This document shows positions 54,597 to 62,109 of a stretch of 64,000 nt of DNA, piece by piece; the stretch's first letter is position 1, and each line of letters opens with the position of its first letter. The stretch lies in the NCBI RefSeq assembly GCF_014171595.1, contig NZ_CP050451.1, positions 4,898,001-4,962,000 on the forward strand, read 5' to 3'. This DNA is from Massilia sp. Se16.2.3 (GTDB taxonomy: Bacteria; Pseudomonadota; Gammaproteobacteria; Burkholderiales; Burkholderiaceae_D). A model generated the notes under the pieces. It did no database searches. It saw only the letters and a program-made list of their open reading frames with translations, and was not told the DNA's origin. Position numbers and translations under genes: made by a program.

Positions 54597-55497
54597 ATGC
54601 TGACGCTGACCTCCCTCGAGATCAACGCCTGGATCGCGGGCCTCATCTGGCCGCTCACGCGTATTCTCGGCCTGATCGCGGCCGCCCCGCTGTTCGGCCA
54701 TGCCAGCGTGCCGAACCAGGTAAAACTCATCCTGGGCGTGCTGCTGGCGCTGATCATCGCGCCGAACGTCCCGGCCGTGCCGGCGCTCGATCCGATGTCC
54801 TACGCGGGCCTCTTGATCCTGGTGCAGGAAATGATGGTGGGCCTGTCCATGGGCTTCGCCATGCGCCTGGTCTTTGCCGCCATCGAATACGCGGGCGAGC
54901 TTGCCAGCTCGGCCATGGGCTTTTCCTTTGCCTCCTTTTTCGACCCAAGTACGCAAGGCCGCTCGGCCGCGGTCAGCCAGTTCCTGTCGATGGTCGCGAC
55001 CATGTCCTTCCTGGCGGTGAACGCCCATCTGGTGCTGCTGGCTGCGCTGTCGGAAAGTTTTGTCAGCCTGCCGATTTCCGGCACGCCGCTGTCGCTGGCG
55101 GCACCGCTGGAACTGGCGCGCTGGGGGGCGCGCGTGTTCTCCGCCGGCCTGCAGCTGGCGCTGCCGATCATCGCCGCCCTGCTGATCACCAACGTCGCGC
55201 TCGGCATCCTGACGCGCGCCGCGCCCCAGCTGAACCTGTTCGGCATCGGTTTTCCGATCACGCTGGGCGTCGGCATGCTGACCATCAGCGTCGCCCTGCC
55301 CTACCTGAACATTCCGATCCAGAATTTGTTCAATGAAGGCATCGAGGCCGGGCGGCGGATTCCACGGGGGCGGCCGACAGGGCGCCCGCCGACAGGGGGC
55401 GGCCGACAGGACGCCCGCCGACAGGACACCGGCGCCGCGGGTGCCGGCTGTGCTCGCGCCCCGGGGTGCCGCGCCAGCGGTAGCGCCGGGCCGCTGA
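54597..55497 (+). CDS. fliR: Flagellar export gate protein FliR (C-terminal frame uncertain)
   Basis: Residues 1-255 are a normal FliR (WPLTRILGLIAAAPLFGHAS; VFAAIEYAGELASSAMGFSF; GIGFPITLGVGMLTISVALP then YLNIPIQNLFNEGIE). The text then enters a 29-bp direct repeat (GGGCGGCCGACAGG..., from 55368). In the uncorrected frame translation runs 90 codons further and over the start of udk. In an alternative frame, reached by a shift inside the repeats, the tail is Ala/Pro-rich and stops at 55497. The end is therefore a best estimate. Confidence 0.85.
55368..55426 (+). repeat. 29-bp direct repeat at the 3' end of fliR
   Basis: GGGCGGCCGACAGGGCGCCC occurs at 55368 and again (with one change) at 55397, so the unit is 29 bp, with further partial copies of CCGACAGG. 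It encodes a repeated AADRxPADR-like peptide in one frame and is a plausible site for indels. Confidence 0.75.
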
Positions 55498-55624
55498 GCC
55501 GGGCAGCTTCGCTCTTATTTCGGGAGCAACGAAACATCCGCACCACCGCCTTGCGTGCTTCCCGGACACCGCATTTGGACGCACGGCCCTGTCAGTTCGG
55601 CCGCCGCTCCGGTATCATGCGGGG

Positions 55625-56266
55625 ATGAATGAGATTTCTTTCCAGCCCTTTGTCATTGGTGTCGCCGGCGGCAGCGGCAGCGGCAAGTCGACAGTGACCC
55701 AGCAAGTGCTGGCGTCCTTCGGCACCGAGATGGTCTCGGTCGTGATGCAGGACGATTACTACCGCGACCAGTCCGACCTCACCCCGGAAGTGCGCCGCAA
55801 GCAGAACTACGACCACCCGCAAGCCTTCGACTGGCCCCTGCTGGTGCAGCACGTGCGCGCCCTGCGCAATGGCGAAGCGATCGAGATGCCGGAATACGAC
55901 TTCACGATCGACAACCGCTCGAACAAGACCATTCCCGTCAAGCCGGCCCCGGTCATCGTCATCGAGGGCCTGTTCGCCCTGTACGACGCGGACTTGCGCA
56001 AGATGATGTCGCTGAAGATCTTCGTCGACACCGCGCCCGACGTGCGCTTCATCCGCCGCATGCAGCGCGATATTGCCGAACGCGGCCGCACGACGGAGAG
56101 CATCGTCAGCCAGTACCTGGAAACGGTGCGCCCGATGCACAAGCAGTTCATCGAGCCAACCAAGCGCCACGCCGACGTGATCCTGCCGCACGGGGCCAAC
56201 GGACCGGCGGTCGACGTCATCACCACCAAGGTCGCGAGCGTCATCGGCCAACTGAAGCGGCCCTGA
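55625..56266 (+). CDS. udk: Uridine kinase
   Basis: The 213-residue enzyme phosphorylates uridine and cytidine in pyrimidine salvage. The P-loop is VAGGSGSGKSTVTQQV. DDYYRDQSDLTPEVRRKQNY carries the nucleoside site. VIVIEGLFALYDADLRKMMS and ADVILPHGANGPAVDVITTK match the family. It has no functional tie to the flagellar genes. Confidence 0.95.
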   Translation: MNEISFQPFVIGVAGGSGSGKSTVTQQVLASFGTEMVSVVMQDDYYRDQSDLTPEVRRKQNYDHPQAFDWPLLVQHVRALRNGEAIEMPEYDFTIDNRSNKTIPVKPAPVIVIEGLFALYDADLRKMMSLKIFVDTAPDVRFIRRMQRDIAERGRTTESIVSQYLETVRPMHKQFIEPTKRHADVILPHGANGPAVDVITTKVASVIGQLKRP

Positions 56267-56308
56267 GGCTGGTTGTCCAGGACGGCCGGCCAGGCCGGTC
56301 GCGCCCGG

Positions 56309-56527
56309 CTACTGCGGTCCCTGGCGGCGCTCCACCGGCCAGCTGCTGAAGGCAAACACCCACAGGCAGACGAGGTTGACCAGTGGCACCCAGGTCAGGA
56401 AGGACCAGGCGCCGGAATACCCTGCCTTGTTCAGGATGCGCCAGATCGGCACCATGAAAATCGCGGCATAAGCCGCGAGAAATACCAGCACGATCATCCA
56501 GTGCCAACCGCTGAATTCACCCATCAT
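56309..56527 (-). CDS. Small two-helix membrane protein
   Basis: The 72-residue protein has two hydrophobic helices (MIVLVFLAAYAAIFMVPIW and FLTWVPLVNLVCLWVFAF) separated by ILNKAGYSGAWS. This pattern is common in small conserved membrane proteins of proteobacteria. No function is known. Confidence 0.65.
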   Translation of the reverse strand: MMGEFSGWHWMIVLVFLAAYAAIFMVPIWRILNKAGYSGAWSFLTWVPLVNLVCLWVFAFSSWPVERRQGPQ

Positions 56528-56606
56528 TCATCCATTGAAGCGGCATCCATGCGTGCCGTTGCGCCGCTCCATTCTAGAGCACGGGATTCCTCCCAAAGCT
56601 CACCAA

Positions 56607-56626
56607 TTATTGCAAAATTGCAATAA
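56607..56626. promoter_or_regulatory. AT-rich inverted repeat upstream of the PAS-GGDEF-EAL gene
   Basis: TTATTGCAA and TTGCAATAA form a perfect 9-bp inverted repeat around AA, in the 247-base gap between divergent genes. It could be an operator. No other feature was recognised in that gap. Confidence 0.35.
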
Positions 56627-56774
56627 CAAACGGCGGCGTGGCGCGCGCATGCGGCCTGCATGAGCGTAATTCGCTAGTGCGAATATCGCTCGCTCCCCAG
56701 GATGCGCTGGTCTATCATGCATCCTTGGACTGGCACGCTTTCATGCCAGCCCGGCATGGCGACAGGAGGATGGA

Positions 56775-59159
56775 TTGAATCTCACGCCCTTACCACTTGC
56801 GGTATTCGTCGTCGACGCGGCCGGCGTCCTGACGAGCTGGAACCGCGCATGCGAGCGGCTCGCAGGGTACAAGGTGGGCGACATCCAGGGCCGCAGGCTT
56901 GACGAACTGATCGCCTTCGACGACCTGCCTGGCGTGACGCCGTCGATCGCGGCGCGCGCCAATTTCGATTCCAGCGGCTACCTGGTGTGCGCCGACGGGC
57001 GGCGCCTGCCGGTACGGATGACGATCGCGCCGCAATCGCTCGACCCCGAGCAGCCGGGCAACTACAGCGTGATCGTGGTGCCGCGCGCCGGCCTGCCCGC
57101 GCCCCGCTATGCGCTGATCCAGGACCTGCCGGTCGCCGACATCATCGAGGGCCTGCCCTGCGTCTTCTATGTGATCGACCAGAGCGGGCACTTGCTGCTG
57201 TGGAACCGCCAGCTCGAGGAAGCGCTGGAGATGTCGAGCGAAGAGCTGCCCACGACCGATGTCCAGTTCTTCTTCGACGAAAAGGACCGCGCAAGGATCG
57301 TCCAGAAGATCATGGACGCCTTCGAACGCGGCAGCTCCTCGCACGAGGCGGAACTGGTCGGCAAGCACGGCAAGCGCACCACCTTCCTGTTCCAGTGCGC
57401 CCGCACCAACCTGGGCGACCTGCCCTGCATCTTCGGCACGGGCGTGGACATCAGCGCGCGCAAGCGCACCGAACAGGGCTTGCGGGTACGCGAACGCGCC
57501 ATGTACGCGAGCGTGAACGCGATCGTGATCACCTGCGGCGAAGACGGCGAGCACAAGATCGAGTACGTCAACCCCGCTTTTGAACAGATGACCGGCTACA
57601 CGCTGGCGGAAATCAAGGGACGCGATCCGCGCTTCATGCGCATCGAAGGCTGCGACGTGCACGAGCACCAGCGCATTCGCGAGGCCCTGCAGAACAAGCG
57701 GAGCGTGCAATCCATCCTGCGCAATGCCCGCAAGAACGGCGAAGTGTTCTGGAACGACCTGCGCATCGATCCGGTCGCCAACGTCGAGGGCGAAGTCACC
57801 CACTTCGTTGCCGTCATCAACGACATCACCGAGGCGCGCCACTACGAGCGGCGCCTGCACCACCTCGCCCACCACGATCCGCTCACCGGGCTGGCCAACC
57901 GCACGCTCTTGCAGGAGCGCCTGAAAACGGCAATCGAGAGTTCGCGCAACCGCGGCCTGCCGGGCGCCCTCGCCTTTCTCGACCTCGACAATTTCAAGCA
58001 CATCAACGACAACTTCGGCCACGAGGCGGGCGACATCGTGCTGCGCGAAATCGCCAACCGCCTGCGCGTCAAGGTGCGCGAAGACGACACGGTCGCGCGC
58101 GTCGGCGGCGACGAGTTCGTGCTCGTCATCGCCAACCAGCCGAGCCTCGACCATATTGCCGACCTGGTGGAACGCATCCGCCAGAGCGTCGCCCTGCCCA
58201 TCCTGGCGGCCGGCCAGGAAATCATCGCCGGCACCAGCATCGGGGTGAGCCTGTTCCCGCACGACGGCGACAACGTCGACCGCGTGATGCGCGCCGCCGA
58301 CGCCGCCATGTACCACGCCAAGACGCTGGGCAAGAACAACTGCCAGTTCTATTCGAACGAACTGAACCAGGCCGTGCACCAGCACCTGATGCTCGAAGCG
58401 AGCCTCAGCCGTGCGATCGGCAACGAGGAACTGGTGCTCGGCTACCAGCCCAAGGTGGACCTGCGCACCGGCAAGGTGGTCGGCGCGGAAGCCCTGGTGC
58501 GCTGGCATCATCCCGAACAGGGCGTGGTGCCGCCGGACGAATTCATTCCCGTGGCCGAGGAGACCGGCCTGATCGTCCCGCTCGGGCAGTGGGTGATCGA
58601 CGAAGCCTGCCGCGCCCTGAAAACCCTGGGGGCGCTCGGCATCGACGACTTCGTCATCTCGGTGAACCTGTCGGCGCGCCAGCTGCGCCATCGCCAGTTC
58701 GCCAGCGGCCTGGCACGCACCCTGGCGCGCCACGGCGTCGATCCGCGCACCCTCGAACTGGAAGTCACGGAAAGCCAGCTGATGGACCATCCGGACGAAG
58801 CTACCGACGCCCTCGCCCAGCTCAAGGCACTCGGCGTGCGCCTGTCGATCGACGACTTCGGCACGGGCTATTCGAGCCTGAGCCACTTGCAGAAATTCCC
58901 CGTGGACTTCATCAAGATCGACCGCTCCTTCCTCAGCGGCGACATCCACAATGGCCACTTCGTGATCACGCGCGCCATCATCGCGCTGGGCCATAACCTG
59001 AAGATGAAGGTGATCGCCGAAGGCGTGGAAACGCTCGAACAGCTCGTCTTCCTGCGCGACCACGGCTGCGACCAGATGCAGGGCTTTTACTTCAGCCCGG
59101 CGCTGTCGCAGAGCGCGCTGCAGGACATGCTGGCACGCGACGCACGGCTGCCCTGCTAG
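56775..59159 (+). CDS. PAS-GGDEF-EAL cyclic-di-GMP protein
   Basis: The 794-residue protein starts at a TTG five bases after a strong AGGAGGA site. Three PAS domains (residues about 5-115, 120-235 and 245-365; e.g. VFYVIDQSGHLLLWNRQLEE and IVITCGEDGEHKIEYVNPAF) are followed by a GGDEF domain with intact RVGGDEFVLVI. The EAL domain is complete, with EALVRWHHPEQG, LELEVTESQLMDHP and IDDFGTGYSSLSHLQKFPVD. No membrane segments are seen. Both activities are plausible. PAS input suggests redox, light or ligand sensing. Confidence 0.95.
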   Translation: MNLTPLPLAVFVVDAAGVLTSWNRACERLAGYKVGDIQGRRLDELIAFDDLPGVTPSIAARANFDSSGYLVCADGRRLPVRMTIAPQSLDPEQPGNYSVIVVPRAGLPAPRYALIQDLPVADIIEGLPCVFYVIDQSGHLLLWNRQLEEALEMSSEELPTTDVQFFFDEKDRARIVQKIMDAFERGSSSHEAELVGKHGKRTTFLFQCARTNLGDLPCIFGTGVDISARKRTEQGLRVRERAMYASVNAIVITCGEDGEHKIEYVNPAFEQMTGYTLAEIKGRDPRFMRIEGCDVHEHQRIREALQNKRSVQSILRNARKNGEVFWNDLRIDPVANVEGEVTHFVAVINDITEARHYERRLHHLAHHDPLTGLANRTLLQERLKTAIESSRNRGLPGALAFLDLDNFKHINDNFGHEAGDIVLREIANRLRVKVREDDTVARVGGDEFVLVIANQPSLDHIADLVERIRQSVALPILAAGQEIIAGTSIGVSLFPHDGDNVDRVMRAADAAMYHAKTLGKNNCQFYSNELNQAVHQHLMLEASLSRAIGNEELVLGYQPKVDLRTGKVVGAEALVRWHHPEQGVVPPDEFIPVAEETGLIVPLGQWVIDEACRALKTLGALGIDDFVISVNLSARQLRHRQFASGLARTLARHGVDPRTLELEVTESQLMDHPDEATDALAQLKALGVRLSIDDFGTGYSSLSHLQKFPVDFIKIDRSFLSGDIHNGHFVITRAIIALGHNLKMKVIAEGVETLEQLVFLRDHGCDQMQGFYFSPALSQSALQDMLARDARLPC

Positions 59160-59240
59160 CCGCATTCGCGCGGACGGCAGGCAGGCGCCACCGCGCCCTG
59201 CGCCCCGCTACAATCGACAGCCCGCCATCCGCCCGCCACC

Positions 59241-59501
59241 ATGACGCCCATCCAGGACATCCTGCACCGCATCCTCTGGGATAACGACTTCGGCAACGCC
59301 CATTTCACCATCGGCTACTACGACCGGGTCTGGAACCGCATCGTGCACATTTCCTTCGAGCGCATCGTCATGGACAAAGGCCAGCATTTCTCGTTCGACC
59401 TCATCGGCCGCGACGGTGTTGCGCGCATGATTCCGTATCACCGCGTGCGCGAAGTGCTGCGCAACGAGGTCGTGGTGTGGCGCAGGCGCGCACCCGCCTG
59501 A
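59241..59501 (+). CDS. DUF504 (UPF0248)-family protein
   Basis: The 86-residue protein begins MTPIQDILHRILWDNDFGNA and contains YDRVWNRIVHISFERIVMDK then FSFDLIGRDGVARMIPYHRV, the pattern of UPF0248. The function is unknown; RNA-linked roles have been suggested for relatives. It stands alone between the EAL gene and a membrane-protein gene. Confidence 0.8.
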   Translation: MTPIQDILHRILWDNDFGNAHFTIGYYDRVWNRIVHISFERIVMDKGQHFSFDLIGRDGVARMIPYHRVREVLRNEVVVWRRRAPA

Positions 59502-59502
59502 T

Positions 59503-59943
59503 TCAGGCGGCCATCGGCACCAATGCCCGGTCGCGCCGTCCTTCCCCGGGCGATACCGGCCACCACTGGATCACGCCCCAGGCGAACTCCGGCACCAGCA
59601 ACAGCCAGAGCAGCGGTGCGCCGGTCGCATGCAGGGTCCAGGCCATCCAGGCCGAAAACAGCAGGCGCGCGGCGCCGTCATGGCGGCCGAGGCGCTGCGC
59701 CGGTTCACGGATGCGCAGCAGCGACCATACCACTACGATGCTGCCCAGCAGCCCGGCAATGAGCATGTGAAAAGGGCCGAAAGCCGGCAGCGGCGCGGCG
59801 CCCATCCCCTCGTTCAGACCTGACATCAAACGATGAATAAAGGGGAAGGTCCAGGGCGTGGCGAATCCTGCCGTGACGACGAGGTCATACAGGGCGCTGG
59901 CGCGGACGATGTGCAGGTAGGTGGGCAGTGAAAAGGCGCGCAT
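59503..59943 (-). CDS. Multi-pass membrane protein under MerR-type control
   Basis: The 146 residues have three or four hydrophobic helices (ALYDLVVTAGFATPWTFPFI; FHMLIAGLLGSIVVVWSLLR; LFSAWMAWTLHATGAPLLWL). No family of known function is recognised. A MerR-type operator/promoter lies 36 bases upstream and points toward it. The divergently encoded MerR regulator probably controls it. Confidence 0.6.
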   Translation of the reverse strand: MRAFSLPTYLHIVRASALYDLVVTAGFATPWTFPFIHRLMSGLNEGMGAAPLPAFGPFHMLIAGLLGSIVVVWSLLRIREPAQRLGRHDGAARLLFSAWMAWTLHATGAPLLWLLLVPEFAWGVIQWWPVSPGEGRRDRALVPMAA

Positions 59944-59978
59944 GGCGGCTCCCGGAAAGTAGGTGAGCTGCCATCGTC

Positions 59979-60004
59979 GACCATGGAGTACACTCCAGGG
60001 TCAA
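59979..60004 (-). promoter_or_regulatory. MerR-type operator/promoter
   Basis: On the minus strand TTGACCCTGGAGTGTACTCC is followed by ATGGTC. This is a GACC-CTGGAGT dyad overlapping a -35 (TTGACC) with the long 19-base spacer typical of MerR-activated promoters. It lies between the membrane-protein gene and the merR-like gene. Confidence 0.75.
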
Positions 60005-60025
60005 GCGTTTTTGAAGGGGAAGTCG

Positions 60026-60403
60026 ATGCGGATCGGAGAACTGGCGGCGGCGACGGGATTGTCGCGCGATACCCTGCGTTTCTACGAGGAGCGCGGCCTG
60101 ATCGCGGCGCGGCGGCGCGCCAACGGCTACCGCGACTATCCCGTGGAAGCCGTCGAGTGGCTGTGCTACCTGCGCAGCGCCCAGGCGCTGGGCTTCACGC
60201 TGGCGGAAATCGAGGCGGACCTGCCGCTCCTGGCCGATCCGGCGAGCAGTGCCGTTCAGATCCGCGCCGCGCTGGCGCACAAGCTCGAGGACATCGATGC
60301 CCGTATCGCCGGCCTGGCGCAGCTGCGTGCGGCGCTGGCGGGCAAGCTGGAAGACGTAGGGGCCGATTGCCCGCTGCGTCCCGCCGGCACCCTGCCAGCC
60401 TGA
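60026..60403 (+). CDS. MerR-family transcriptional regulator
   Basis: The 125-residue regulator begins MRIGELAAATGLSRDTLRFY followed by EERGLI, the winged helix-turn-helix of MerR. A dimerisation coiled coil (IRAALAHKLEDIDARIAGLA then QLRAALAGKLEDV) follows. A single cysteine near the C-terminus (GADCPLRP) makes metal sensing of the CueR/ZntR kind uncertain. Small-molecule or redox sensing is as likely. It is divergent from the membrane-protein gene, with the operator between them. Confidence 0.85.
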   Translation: MRIGELAAATGLSRDTLRFYEERGLIAARRRANGYRDYPVEAVEWLCYLRSAQALGFTLAEIEADLPLLADPASSAVQIRAALAHKLEDIDARIAGLAQLRAALAGKLEDVGADCPLRPAGTLPA

Positions 60404-60419
60404 CTGGCGAGCTGCCTGC

Positions 60420-60704
60420 TTACTGCGGCGCCACGCACTTGAACGAGATTTCCGCCGACGAGGTGCGCGCGAATGGAATCGCGTTCTTCGCGCTGGCGTT
60501 CAGGAGTTCCATGGTCTTGCCGCTCTTTGCGCAGAACTCGTTGGCTTCGACAAGGATCTGCGCCTTGACCTTCGAGCCGGGCACCGCCAGGCCGCCTGCG
60601 CTCTGCTTGGTGATCATGTAGGTGTCCTTGCCGGTCGGGATCGGGCCGCTCGAGGCACAGCCGGCCAGTACGATGCCGAGGCCGGCCCAGATTGCTTTTT
60701 TCAT
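60420..60704 (-). CDS. Small lipoprotein
   Basis: The 94 residues start with a lipoprotein signal (KKAIWAGLGIVLAGC lipobox LAGC). The mature part GKDTYMITKQSAGGLAVPGS and ANEFCAKSGKTMELLNA resembles a widespread family of short envelope lipoproteins without known role. It stands alone. Confidence 0.7.
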   Translation of the reverse strand: MKKAIWAGLGIVLAGCASSGPIPTGKDTYMITKQSAGGLAVPGSKVKAQILVEANEFCAKSGKTMELLNASAKNAIPFARTSSAEISFKCVAPQ

Positions 60705-60824
60705 TATCGAATTCCTGGTGTCAAATTGAGTGCATGCATGTGCAAATGCGCGCGCATCATACCCGCAATACCCAAAAAAATGCTCTCAAATAATCACTGT
60801 TACCGAAAGATAATCCCGGAAATG

Positions 60825-60847
60825 AAAAAGGCCGCTCGCAAGCGGCC
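60825..60847 (-). terminator. Intrinsic terminator after flgL
   Basis: On the minus strand GGCCGCT and AGCGGCC pair around TGCG and are followed by five T. It lies 24 bases after the flgL stop and ends the flgK-flgL transcript. Confidence 0.9.
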
Positions 60848-60870
60848 CGGCATGGAGGGAGCGCAGCGGA

Positions 60871-62088
60871 TCAACCGATGTAATTGAACAGCGACAGCCC
60901 CGACATCGTCTTGAACGATTTCTGCGCCGCTTCCAGCGTCTGCTGCTGGGTGGCGTACTGCGAAATCGCCTTCACCATGTCGAGGTCCTGCAGTTTCGAC
61001 AGCGTCGCCGAATACTGGATATTCAGGTCCGAGCCGGAGTCTTCCAGGTAGTCGAGTTCCTTCATGCGCGAGCCGACCGAGGCGCGCACCGTCAGGATGT
61101 TGTCGAGCGAGGACTTCAGGCCTTCGCTGGCGGTGGTCAGCTTGTTGCTCAGCGTGGCCAGGCCATTGGTGGTCTCGCCGGAGTCGCGCAGCGCCTTGAC
61201 CAGGTTGGTCATGGTGGTGAAGATCGATTCCTTTTCGCTCGGCTTGACGGCGAACTTGTCGCCATCGGCCGGCTGGCCGGTGATGGCGAACGAGGTACCG
61301 TCGAAGGCGATCTGCTTGCCGGTCTCGTAAGGCTGGTTCGCCAGCACGGCCGTGTTGGTATTGGTGTCGGTGACGCTGTAGGTGGTCACGGCCGGGGTGC
61401 CGCTGACCTTGAATTCGAGCGTGTAGTTGTGGCCGGTCAGCTTGGACGGGTCCGACACCGAGCCGCTGGTGGCGACCGCCCCGCCCTGGTTGCCGTCGAC
61501 CATGCTGGTCTGGTAGCTGCCGTTGCCGGTGCGGTTGTTTTCGAAAATGCTGCTGCCCGAGTCGCTGATCGCAATCGAGCGCGAGGAACCCACCTGCAGC
61601 TTGCGCTGGCCCTGGTCGCCCTGGTAACTCGCGCCGCTGTCGGTCTGGATGAAGGGAACGGTGGTGCCGCGGTAGCCCGAGAACAGGTAGCCGCCCGAGC
61701 CGTCGGAGGTATTCGCCACGCCCAGCAGGTCGTGCATGCGCGCCTCGATTTCGGTGGCGATCATGCCGCGGTCCGATTTCGACAGCGTGCCGTTACCGGC
61801 CTGCACCACCAGCGTCTGCACATCCATGAGCAAGTCGCCGGCGTCGCTGAGCGCGCCTTCCACCAGCGACAGCGAGCTGTTCGCGTTCGAGCGGTTGGCG
61901 GCGTACTGGGTGTTCAGCGACTGCGACTGCGTCACTTCCAACGCGCGCGCCGACGCGATCGGATCGTCCGCCGCCGTCAGCATGCGCTTGTTGGTGGCCA
62001 GCTGGGTCTGGGTGCGCGCCATGTTCGACTGCAGCGTGTTGAGCTGGGTCGTCGCGTTTTCGTAGATGCTTTTCGTGCTGATGCGCAT
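60871..62088 (-). CDS. flgL: Flagellar hook-associated protein 3
   Basis: The 405-residue hook-filament junction protein has the flagellin-like N-terminus RISTKSIYENATTQLNTLQS and the C-terminal coiled coil RMKELDYLEDSGSDLNIQYS, ending AAQKSFKTMSGLSLFNYIG. A middle variable region of about 180 residues holds duplicated beta-rich sequence (AVLANQPYETGKQIAFDGTS then FAITGQPADGDKFAVKPSE). It follows flgK by 21 bases. Confidence 0.95.
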   Translation of the reverse strand: MRISTKSIYENATTQLNTLQSNMARTQTQLATNKRMLTAADDPIASARALEVTQSQSLNTQYAANRSNANSSLSLVEGALSDAGDLLMDVQTLVVQAGNGTLSKSDRGMIATEIEARMHDLLGVANTSDGSGGYLFSGYRGTTVPFIQTDSGASYQGDQGQRKLQVGSSRSIAISDSGSSIFENNRTGNGSYQTSMVDGNQGGAVATSGSVSDPSKLTGHNYTLEFKVSGTPAVTTYSVTDTNTNTAVLANQPYETGKQIAFDGTSFAITGQPADGDKFAVKPSEKESIFTTMTNLVKALRDSGETTNGLATLSNKLTTASEGLKSSLDNILTVRASVGSRMKELDYLEDSGSDLNIQYSATLSKLQDLDMVKAISQYATQQQTLEAAQKSFKTMSGLSLFNYIG

Positions 62089-62109
62089 GGTGTACTTCCT
62101 CGTTCGCTA

